This document shows positions 1-4,550 of a DNA stretch of 8,373 bases, in pieces (the stretch's first letter is position 1; each line of letters starts with the position of its first letter). This DNA is from Nitrospirota bacterium (GTDB lineage: Bacteria; Nitrospirota; Thermodesulfovibrionia; UBA6902; DSMQ01), in assembly GCA_016207865.1 (NCBI GenBank), contig JACQZD010000205.1:1-8373 (forward strand), given 5' to 3'. The notes beneath the pieces are model-generated. The model made no database searches and was not told where the DNA came from. It saw only the letters and a program-made list of their open reading frames with translations. The translations under genes were made by a program, and so were the position numbers.

Positions 1-426
1 TCTGCGGGCAAAAAATCTTCAGTAGTCAAAAAAGCCCCTGCCAAAAGCTCCGGCAAACTATCGCTGAGGGAAAAGAAGATACTTGAGATTAAGAAGAGTC
101 TCATAGCGCAAAAAGAAATGCTGCTTAAAGAGGCTGAAGAGGCCTTAAACAGTCTTCCGGGAGAGATAAACTTCCCTGATATGGGCGATCAGGCTACTGC
201 TGAAACAGACAGGAACTTCATGCTCAGGTTAAGAGACAGGGAGCGGATGCTTTTGAAAAAAATAGACGAAACAATTGACCGGATAGACGTGGGAATTTAC
301 GGTACCTGCGAGGAATGCACTAATCCCATTGACATTAAACGGCTTGAGGCAAGGCCTGTCACTACTTTATGCATTGACTGTAAGACCCGTCAGGAAGAAG
401 AGGAACGGATAGCCGCAGGCGGATAG
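1..426 (+). CDS. dksA: DksA/TraR-type C4 zinc-finger transcription factor, 5' partial
   Basis: The frame is open from the first base, so the real start lies upstream. 141 residues are visible before the TAG stop; E. coli DksA has 151. DksA-type proteins enter the RNA polymerase secondary channel and, with ppGpp, alter initiation at rRNA, tRNA and amino-acid promoters. Visible residues 1-20 are a Lys/Ala/Ser/Pro-rich, probably disordered extension. A helical coiled-coil region follows, with the tip motif D61-x-x-D64-x-A66, which matches the functionally important DxxDxA acidic tip of DksA. The zinc finger is complete: C103-x2-C106-x17-C124-x2-C127, the same spacing as in E. coli DksA. The frame continues upstream of Met40 (position 118) with DksA-like coiled coil, so that Met is not the start. 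The basic N-terminal extension is unlike E. coli DksA. The gene converges on the dppC-like gene. The family is firm; whether it is the main DksA or a paralogue cannot be told. Confidence 0.93.
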   Translation, partial: SAGKKSSVVKKAPAKSSGKLSLREKKILEIKKSLIAQKEMLLKEAEEALNSLPGEINFPDMGDQATAETDRNFMLRLRDRERMLLKKIDETIDRIDVGIYGTCEECTNPIDIKRLEARPVTTLCIDCKTRQEEEERIAAGG

Positions 427-429
427 TCG

Positions 430-500
430 TAAAACTAAGAACTTAGAACTAAAAAGTGAGAACTTAAAAAAATATCCTTCAGTTCTTACTTCTCAATTCT
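430..500. repeat. Degenerate short-repeat tract at the convergent dksA/dppC junction
   Basis: Variants of AAGAACTTA / GAAGTAAGAA occur here in both orientations: AAGAACTTAGAACT and GTGAGAACTT on the plus strand left of about 465, and TTCTTACTTCTC and ATTCTTACTTCC right of it. The two halves are therefore roughly inverted and could fold into an imperfect AT-rich hairpin. The site lies between convergent genes and could act as a bidirectional terminator, but no GC-rich stem with a U-tract is present. The right half overlaps the last codons of the dppC-like gene. The motif resembles the TTAACTC heptamers elsewhere in the window, so all may belong to one drifting repeat family (inference). Confidence 0.55.
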
Positions 501-1283
501 TACTTCCCACTTATCTTTTAGCGCGTCTCCGAGCATATTGAAGCAGACTGCTGTTGTAAATATTGCCAGTCCCGCAAATATCACCATCCACGGCGCCGAT
601 AAAATATATATTCTGTTAAGGCTTATCATGGACCCCCACGTCGGCATTGGCGGCTGCGCGCCGAGACCGAGAAAACTCAGCGCTGATTCCGTAAGCAGGT
701 AACCCCCCAATTTAAGCCCTAACACAATAAAACTAAGCGGCATGCAATTTGGAATAATATGCTTTATTATAATCCTTGCATCAGAGCATCCAAGCGCCCT
801 TGCCGAATCAATATAAGCGCACTCCCTGAGACTCAGAACATTTCCTCTTATCAGCCTTGCAAATGAAGCCCAGCCAACAGCCGTAATAGCTATAACAACA
901 GTAAAAATTCCGGGTGGGAAAACAATAGATATGCCGATTGCGAGAAGAAGAGAAGGGAACGAAAGTATAAGGTCCACAAGCATCATAAGCGCCATATCTA
1001 TCTTGCCGCCGAAATAACCTGCAATAAGACCGACGGTAAGCCCCAAACAGAGGGATATAACCCCTGCTGTCACAGCGATGCCAATTGAAAGCCTTCCTCC
1101 GTAAAGGATACGGCTTAAAATATCCCTGCCCTTGTTGTCAGTGCCAAAGGGATGACTAAAGCTTGGGGGTTCTTTGATGCTGTCAAGGTCAATTCTTATC
1201 GGATCATAGTCCGTGAGCAAAGGCGCAAAAACAGATGCCAATGTTATTAATATCAAACTCGCAATTGCTGTTTTACTTCCCAT
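486..1283 (-). CDS. ABC transporter permease, DppC/OppC type (peptide/nickel)
   Basis: Inner-membrane permease of the peptide/opine/nickel ABC importer class, expected to pair with a DppB-type partner, two ATPases and a periplasmic binding protein. The 265 residues fit the family's lower range. Hydrophobic segments lie at about 5-23, 66-90, 98-122, 126-145, 180-207 and 232-252. Family signatures are the HPFGTDNKGRD block (44-54), the SLLLAIG region and the EAA-type coupling loop from about D159 (SARALG, invariant-type G164) to P178. The ATG is the only reasonable start, since an in-frame TGA lies one codon upstream. No convincing Shine-Dalgarno sequence precedes it, only AT-rich sequence. It follows the dppB-like gene after a 128-base gap containing a heptamer array. 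The last eight residues (KWEVRIEK) replace the family's usual DPRL-type ending and are partly encoded by repeat sequence. The class is firm; the substrate cannot be read from a permease alone. Confidence 0.9.
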   Translation of the reverse strand: MGSKTAIASLILITLASVFAPLLTDYDPIRIDLDSIKEPPSFSHPFGTDNKGRDILSRILYGGRLSIGIAVTAGVISLCLGLTVGLIAGYFGGKIDMALMMLVDLILSFPSLLLAIGISIVFPPGIFTVVIAITAVGWASFARLIRGNVLSLRECAYIDSARALGCSDARIIIKHIIPNCMPLSFIVLGLKLGGYLLTESALSFLGLGAQPPMPTWGSMISLNRIYILSAPWMVIFAGLAIFTTAVCFNMLGDALKDKWEVRIEK

Positions 1284-1346
1284 TTTTCAGCTTTTTTTAT
1301 GCCTTATTCCTTAACCCATCATGCATAATTGCCAAACCGGCAGGCA

Positions 1347-1408
1347 TTAACTCTTAACTCTTAACTCTTAACTCTTAACTCTTAACTCTTAACTCTTAAC
1401 TCTTAACT
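1347..1408. repeat. Tandem heptamer array (TTAACTC)x8.9
   Basis: Eight perfect consecutive copies of TTAACTC run from 1347 to 1402, followed by a partial TTAACT. On the strand that carries the permease transcript the unit reads GAGTTAA. The array begins three bases downstream of the dppB-like stop codon and fills half of the dppB-dppC gap. Because seven is not a multiple of three, the GAGTTAA orientation places TAA stops in all three frames. Perfect identity between copies points to recent slippage expansion. Confidence 0.95.
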
Positions 1409-1411
1409 TCC

Positions 1412-2341
1412 CTACTCATACTTCACCCTCGGGTCAATATAGCGGTATAACAGATCAACAAACATGTTTATCAAAATAAATGCCGTTGTGCCCGTTAAAA
1501 GACAGCCCATCACAACCGGATAGTCTCTCTTGATAATCCCCTCCATCGTAAACCTGCCGATGCCGTCCCATCCGAAAATTGTCTCTGTAAGGACTGCGCC
1601 GTTAAGATAGCTCCCGAAATCAAGCCCTATAATAGTCACAAGCGGTATCATTGCATTTTTAAGCACATGCCTGAACCATATTACATTTTCCTTCAGTCCC
1701 TTGGCCCTGGCTGTTTTTATAAAAGGCTGTCCTGAAATTTCAAGCATTGCTGTCTTTAAAATCCGTGCGATAGATGCCCCGGCAGGCAGGGAAAGCGTCA
1801 CGGCAGGCAAAATTAAAAACCTGAAATCCCCTGTGCCGGAGGGCGGCAGCCATTTCAAGTAAAATGAAAAAATGTACATCAATATAAGCCCCAGCCAGAA
1901 TACAGGGATGCTTATACCGCCGATTGAAACAAAGGAGGGAAAATTTCCAAGGAAATTTTCCCTCCCTGAGCCTGCGGCTGAGATGATTCCAAACACAATG
2001 CCTGCCGGCGCCGCTATAAGCATTGCCACTATTGCAAGCTTAAGCGTGTTAGGAAACTTCTCTGCTATATCCTGAGCCACGGGTCTCTGAGTGTAATAAG
2101 ACCTGCCGAGGTCGCCTTTTGCAATAAGACTTACATATCCCGCAAACTGTGATATAAAGTTTTTGTCAGTTCCGATCTGCCGCCTGATGCGTTCTATCGT
2201 CTCCGGATTTGCCCTTTCTCCCGCAAGGGATGTCACCGGGTCGCCGGGCAGAGCCTTTATCAGCGCAAAGGTGATGAAAGTAATACCGAGAAGAAGGGGG
2301 ATTAAAAGAAGAAGTTTTTTAAGGATATATGTTTTAAGCAA
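1412..2341 (-). CDS. ABC transporter permease, DppB/OppB type (peptide/nickel)
   Basis: Partner permease of the DppC-like protein; together they would form the transmembrane channel of a peptide- or nickel-type importer. The 309 residues are normal for the family. The protein begins with the typical first helix (8-30), then LPGDP (31-35), the GDLGRSY signature (76-82), helices at about 100-122, 136-161, 176-192 and 230-250, and the EAA-type loop around T210-ARAKG-L. It ends in the family's DPR motif (303-305). The start is TTG at 2341-2339. This puts the first helix at the usual distance, and no ATG occurs between the upstream stop and this point; the Shine-Dalgarno is weak (TAAGAAT). It starts 33 bases after the antitoxin stop with no clear promoter of its own, so read-through from the toxin-antitoxin promoter is possible (inference). 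Residues 126-136 are encoded by a long perfect palindrome. Confidence 0.9.
   Translation of the reverse strand: MLKTYILKKLLLLIPLLLGITFITFALIKALPGDPVTSLAGERANPETIERIRRQIGTDKNFISQFAGYVSLIAKGDLGRSYYTQRPVAQDIAEKFPNTLKLAIVAMLIAAPAGIVFGIISAAGSGRENFLGNFPSFVSIGGISIPVFWLGLILMYIFSFYLKWLPPSGTGDFRFLILPAVTLSLPAGASIARILKTAMLEISGQPFIKTARAKGLKENVIWFRHVLKNAMIPLVTIIGLDFGSYLNGAVLTETIFGWDGIGRFTMEGIIKRDYPVVMGCLLTGTTAFILINMFVDLLYRYIDPRVKYE
1934..1965. repeat. Perfect 15-bp inverted repeat inside the dppB-like gene
   Basis: GGAGGGAAAATTTCC (1934-1948) and GGAAATTTTCCCTCC (1951-1965) are exact reverse complements separated by two bases. The element lies wholly in coding sequence and encodes residues 126-136 (GRENFLGNFPS) of the permease, in the variable linker before the SIPVFWLG segment. 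The transcript would form a strong hairpin. There is no U-tract, so it is not a standard terminator. Confidence 0.9.
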
Positions 2342-2374
2342 TTTATTCTTAATGCAGTTTAATTCACTAATGCA

Positions 2375-2689
2375 TTACCCTGACAAAACAAAGCGTTTTT
2401 TTCTTTTAAATTCTTTTAATACATCCGCATCAAACACTATATTCTTACCAAGTTTTTTTGATTTCAGGATGCCCTCTTTTGCCCACCTTCTTACTGTTAT
2501 TTCAGCCACTTCAAGATATTCTGCCGCCTCCCTGATTATAAAGGGCATTTCCCTTATATCACTAAATACTTCGTCATGTGTATAAAACTCTTTTTCAAAA
2601 CCCCGTCTTGCTATTACAGTAAATAATTTTTCTCTTTCTTTGACCGGCAAGCTCAAAATTTCTTTATATACTTTTTCTGCAGTTATCAT
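2375..2689 (-). CDS. Antitoxin with MerR/excisionase-type helix-turn-helix
   Basis: A 104-residue DNA-binding protein, proposed antitoxin of the RelE/ParE-like protein encoded just upstream. Residues 1-30 (EKVYKEILSLPVKEREKL) resemble the short amphipathic N-terminal segment common in addiction-module antitoxins. Residues about 50-95 form a MerR/excisionase-like winged HTH: IIREAAEYLEVAEITVRRWA, then KEGILKSKKLGKNIVF. The ATG at 2689 is preceded by AAGGAGG (2706-2700, minus strand) with ten bases between, lying in the toxin gene's 3' end. The gap to the toxin stop is two bases, so translation is probably coupled. Toxin-first order is like higBA. The protein likely binds the palindrome over the toxin promoter (inference). 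A 10-base palindrome, TAATGCATTA, overlaps its stop codon. Function rests on domain type and neighbour, not a named characterised system. Confidence 0.82.
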   Translation of the reverse strand: MITAEKVYKEILSLPVKEREKLFTVIARRGFEKEFYTHDEVFSDIREMPFIIREAAEYLEVAEITVRRWAKEGILKSKKLGKNIVFDADVLKEFKRKKRFVLSG

Positions 2690-2691
2690 AG

Positions 2692-2976
2692 CTATTCAAC
2701 CTCCTTTATATATTGCTTAAGTTCACGATAAAAATTTTCATGAGTACCTATCATGTAAAACACCATGTTGTCACTCTGCACTTTATACGCAATCAGGTAT
2801 TCCTGTCTCTGGAACTTAAATTTATACACCCTGAATCCTGAGAGATCACCTTTTTTTGCCTCTCCGATATCAGGGCTGCTTTTTATCGTCTCAGTTTCAT
2901 CCTCAATAACAAGCTGAAACGCTCTGGTTTGTTTCTTAACAAACTTTTTAAAAGCTCGCCTGTATAAAAAAATCAT
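2692..2976 (-). CDS. RelE/ParE-superfamily toxin
   Basis: A 94-residue basic protein with the small RelE/ParE fold pattern: an N-terminal strand (MIFLYRRAF), two helices rich in Lys/Glu, a central GFRVYKFKF strand (48-55), a YLIAYKV strand (60-66), a MVFYMIGTHENFYREL strand-helix (71-86) and a C-terminal helix. The GFRVYKF...YLIAY...GTHENFYR pattern is typical of RelE/ParE-like toxins paired with HTH antitoxins. Members of the superfamily are either ribosome-dependent mRNases or gyrase poisons; this sequence alone does not say which. The ATG at 2976 places the first strand exactly where the family has it. It begins the operon, and its promoter lies immediately upstream with almost no leader. 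The antitoxin follows after two bases. Confidence 0.85.
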   Translation of the reverse strand: MIFLYRRAFKKFVKKQTRAFQLVIEDETETIKSSPDIGEAKKGDLSGFRVYKFKFQRQEYLIAYKVQSDNMVFYMIGTHENFYRELKQYIKEVE

Positions 2977-2984
2977 GATTAAGT

Positions 2985-3015
2985 TAATGATAATTTATTT
3001 TATCATTATTGTCAA
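2985..3015 (-). promoter_or_regulatory. Promoter and overlapping palindromic operator of the RelE-like operon
   Basis: On the minus strand a consensus -35 TTGACA (3015-3010) is followed after exactly 17 bases by TATCAT (2992-2987), one mismatch from the -10 consensus. A 9-bp inverted repeat, TAATGATAA (2985-2993) and TTATCATTA (3000-3008) with a 6-base spacer, covers the -10 and part of the spacer. A repressor bound there would block RNA polymerase, as expected for antitoxin autoregulation. The likely transcription start near 2980 is only about 4-5 bases before the toxin ATG at 2976, so the message would be nearly leaderless. Confidence 0.7.
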
Positions 3016-3081
3016 GCCATTAATCACTGAATTCGCACTATTAAAAATTCTTATAGCACCTATAAATTTTTATAAAAACTA

Positions 3082-3192
3082 TTGACAAATGTTGTTCCTG
3101 AACCCATTAGCTCCATCCTTTTCTTAACCGGCGGGGCGGTATTGGGAGCAAGGAATTTTTTGAGGAGAAGAAAATCTGGATGCCCCGATTAA
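3082..3192 (+). pseudogene. Orphan PEP-CTERM sorting-signal tail, remnant of a secreted protein gene
   Basis: On the plus strand the frame at 3094-3192 encodes V-P-E-P, then a hydrophobic stretch (SSILFLTGGAVLGARNF), then the basic cluster LRRRK, a short SGCPD and a TAA stop. VPEP plus transmembrane segment plus Arg-rich end is the tripartite PEP-CTERM signal, which directs proteins to exosortase (EpsH/XrtA family) in diderm bacteria. The signal normally ends a long secreted protein. Here an in-frame TAA lies at 3073-3075, only six codons before the VPEP, so no protein body remains. The only candidate start is TTG 3082, with no Shine-Dalgarno sequence. The residues after RRRK are encoded by the neighbouring palindromic repeat. 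I read this as the 3' stub of a deleted gene; a tiny 36-residue stand-alone protein is possible but less likely. Confidence 0.6.
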
Positions 3193-3241
3193 ATCGGAGC
3201 ATGACAGATTATTGAACTGGATTCCGTATCAGGCACGGAAT
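3176..3241. repeat. Dispersed-type palindromic repeat pair (CTGGAT... unit)
   Basis: Two adjacent stem-loops: TGCCCCGATT / AATCGGAGCA (3181-3190 and 3192-3201, nine of ten pairs) and ATTCCGT / ACGGAAT (3221-3227 and 3235-3241, perfect, 7-base loop). Each is preceded by CTGGAT (3176 and 3218) and followed by ATGA, so the sequence looks like two copies of one small unit. It resembles the CTGGATTCCCG...CGGGAATGA palindromes common between genes in many bacterial genomes (from memory, not searched). The second stem overlaps the stop codon of the DUF5615 gene. Confidence 0.65.
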
Positions 3242-3663
3242 GAAGACTTTAAACAGGTGGGGCTTGTCATAGCCATGCCCCGCCCTTTAGTCAGCGTCTC
3301 AAATAAAAACTTTGCTTCAAGAAAATCAAAAGTATACGGCTCTAAGGAATCTTGCGGGTGTTTTGAGTCATATTTAATAATGGCTTTCGCTATGAAAGAG
3401 AATTTATCGCCGGGGAGCGTATAGGGAATTATCAGCACTCCATTATGCGGGAGATGCTCGTTAAAGAACTGCACAGTTAAGCGGATATAGTCATTCCTGT
3501 TGCGGGTTATAAGACATCTTCTTTCAGATGCAGCGCGCCGAAGATGCTCTATATCGGCAGCTTGTGCCATTCCGGCTTCATAAGCACTTATGGCATCTAT
3601 ATGATGTTTTTTCAGGATTTCTGCAATTGTCGGGCTGATGTCCTCATCAATGTAATATTTCAA
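3229..3663 (-). CDS. DUF5615 (COG4634) PIN-like toxin
   Basis: A 144-residue predicted nuclease of the PIN-like DUF5615 group, partner of the DUF433 protein encoded just upstream. Family features are the N-terminal strand with acidic cluster YYIDEDIS (D6, E7, D8), the SAYEAGMAQAADIEHLRRAA helix region with D37 and E39, the core CLITRNRNDYIRLT (50-63) with D58, and the NGVLIIPYTL strand. These acidic residues would bind the metal. The start is TTG at 3663-3661. It overlaps the antitoxin's TGA as TTGA, a four-base coupling typical of operons. The C-terminal tail from about residue 116 (EAKFLFETLTKGRGMAMTS...) looks longer than the usual end of the fold, and its last codons and stop lie in a palindromic repeat. 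The natural 3' end may therefore have been altered. Membership is good; RNase activity is not demonstrated by sequence. Confidence 0.82.
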   Translation of the reverse strand: MKYYIDEDISPTIAEILKKHHIDAISAYEAGMAQAADIEHLRRAASERRCLITRNRNDYIRLTVQFFNEHLPHNGVLIIPYTLPGDKFSFIAKAIIKYDSKHPQDSLEPYTFDFLEAKFLFETLTKGRGMAMTSPTCLKSSFRA

Positions 3664-4079
3664 CGAATATCTCTTGAGAGAAATGGATATTTTTTATAAA
3701 CAACTTCTCTGGTCAGTTCTTCGTTCTGCTTTATAAGGCGGTTAATTTCTTCAGGATATGCCTTATAATAACCAACAGCGGAACGCAACTGCTGCTCGGC
3801 AAGCCAGTGATAGGCCTCACGCAGACGATTAATATCCCTGTCTACCCCTTTATAAGCTGCAATAATCTCCCATACTTCTATGCCTGTACCTGCAATCCTC
3901 GCCCTGCGCCCGGAAGTGCCCTCAGTAAAAATTATGCCCGGACAGCGCTGCATTTTTACTGCTTCTTCAAGCAATGCATTTGCTACAGCAGAAAATTCCC
4001 TGCCGGATTCACGGGCAATGTTCTCAACTTGTTTAAGCGTCTTTTCCTGAATCCTGATGCTTTTTTGAACAGTAGGCAT
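3660..4079 (-). CDS. DUF433 antitoxin with N-terminal DNA-binding segment
   Basis: A 139-residue antitoxin-like protein. Residues 1-45 (VQKSIRIQEKTLKQVENIARESG...LLEEAVKMQ) look like a ribbon-helix-helix segment. Residues about 48-110 match the DUF433 (COG2442) pattern: GIIFTEGTSGRRARIAGTGIEVWEII, then a helix with WLAEQQLRSAVGYYKAYPEEI. DUF433-DUF5615 pairs are recognised toxin-antitoxin-like modules; the VapB45/VapC45 pair of Mycobacterium tuberculosis is, from memory, of this kind. The start ATG at 4079 has a good Shine-Dalgarno AAGGAG (4091-4086) six bases upstream. The antitoxin comes first, the usual vapBC order, and its stop overlaps the toxin start by four bases. A candidate promoter lies 40-70 bases upstream. 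Confidence 0.84.
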   Translation of the reverse strand: MPTVQKSIRIQEKTLKQVENIARESGREFSAVANALLEEAVKMQRCPGIIFTEGTSGRRARIAGTGIEVWEIIAAYKGVDRDINRLREAYHWLAEQQLRSAVGYYKAYPEEINRLIKQNEELTREVVYKKYPFLSRDIR

Positions 4080-4121
4080 GGCAAACTCCTTTTCAACGGA
4101 TGAATTACATCGTATGACATT

Positions 4122-4150
4122 ATATTACGCTAAATATTCAAATTAGTCAA
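4122..4150 (-). promoter_or_regulatory. Candidate promoter of the DUF433-DUF5615 operon
   Basis: On the minus strand TTGACT (4150-4145; five of six to the -35 consensus) is followed after 17 bases by TAATAT (4127-4122; four of six). A perfect TATAAT overlaps three bases further on (4124-4119) but would need a 20-base spacer from the same -35. Either gives a leader of about 35 bases containing the AAGGAG ribosome binding site. I see no strong palindrome here, unlike at the RelE-type operon. Confidence 0.5.
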
Positions 4151-4165
4151 ACGGTAAAGCAGCAG

Positions 4166-4187
4166 GGGGCGTGGTATTCCACGCCCC
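4166..4187. other. GC-rich hairpin between tRNA-Ala and the DUF433 operon
   Basis: GGGGCGTGG (4166-4174) and CCACGCCCC (4179-4187) form a perfect 9-bp stem with a 4-base loop. It lies 28 bases downstream of the tRNA-Ala 3' end and just upstream of the DUF433 promoter. Neither strand has a T-run after the stem, so it is not a canonical intrinsic terminator. It could still slow or trim tRNA read-through, or be a repeat unit. Confidence 0.6.
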
Positions 4188-4214
4188 ACACTCTAATTCT
4201 TATATTCAAAAAAA

Positions 4215-4287
4215 TGGAGGTGAGCGGGATCGAACCGCTGACCTTCTCGTTGCGAACGAGACGCTCTCCCAACTGAGCTACACCCCC
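4215..4287 (-). tRNA. tRNA-Ala, anticodon CGC
   Basis: The minus strand folds as a complete 73-base tRNA without encoded CCA. The acceptor stem GGGGGTG pairs with CACCTCC followed by discriminator A. The D arm contains TAGCTCAGTTGGGAGAGC. The anticodon stem TCTCG/CGAGA encloses the loop TTCGCAA, giving anticodon CGC (plus 4252-4254), which reads GCG. The T arm carries GGTTCGATCC. The third acceptor pair is G3-U70, the major identity element for alanyl-tRNA synthetase, which independently confirms alanine. CCA must be added enzymatically; seven T residues directly follow the discriminator base. Confidence 0.97.
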
Positions 4288-4550
4288 GGCAAAAATTTGT
4301 GGAACAAATTTTTGAGTAATACGATTTAAACCTGAAAAATCTCTCTAAAACATAAAGGCATGAATGCCTGAAAAAACTTTAGAGCAACACCTTTAAAGTC
4401 ATGTTGCTTTAAATATAAGTTCATAAGCAAAAAGCTTAAAATTTGCAACATGACATATAATAATCTGCCTGTCGGCAGGTTGCTTTCTAAAGATTTTGAA
4501 GGCGTTTATGCCTGCTGATGCATAAGCAAGAAATACACCTTGAGTCAATC
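4288..4550. repeat. Gene-free AT-rich tract of nested inverted repeats
   Basis: No gene is supported here. Directly 5' of the tRNA is a perfect 10-bp inverted repeat, AAAAATTTGT / ACAAATTTTT (4291-4300, 4304-4313). Further along are CTCTAAA / TTTAGAG (4343-4349, 4378-4384) enclosing AGGCAT / ATGCCT (4356-4361, 4364-4369), AGCAACA / TGTTGCT (4383-4389, 4402-4408), and a longer-range pair GTCATGTTGC / GCAACATGAC (4398-4407, 4444-4453). A CTGCC / GGCAG stem sits near 4467-4480. The block around 4485-4515 (TTTCTAAAG...ATGCCTG) loosely repeats the one at 4343-4370. No clear tRNA promoter was found. Confidence 0.5.

Noticed and set aside
1347..1408. CRISPR or telomere-like array
   Set aside because: The repeats are 7 bases long with no spacers and are internal between two genes; this is a simple tandem repeat.
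1934..1965. Rho-independent terminator
   Set aside because: The stem is inside a coding sequence and is not followed by a T-run on either strand.
1872..2585. Plus-strand open frames across dppB and the HTH antitoxin
   Set aside because: Antisense shadows of genes with strong family signatures; no Shine-Dalgarno sequence or domain.
3083..3111. Plus-strand promoter at TTGACA 3083-3088
   Set aside because: No acceptable -10 at 16-18 bases, and the hexamer falls within the short frame of the PEP-CTERM stub.
3212..3424. Plus-strand 70-codon frame opposite the DUF5615 gene
   Set aside because: Antisense to a well-supported toxin gene and begins within a palindromic repeat; no protein-like pattern.
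4215..4287. Attachment site duplication of the tRNA 3' end marking an integrated island
   Set aside because: I looked for a second copy of the tRNA 3' end (such as TTCGATCCCGC) in the window and saw none; an island ending outside the window cannot be excluded.
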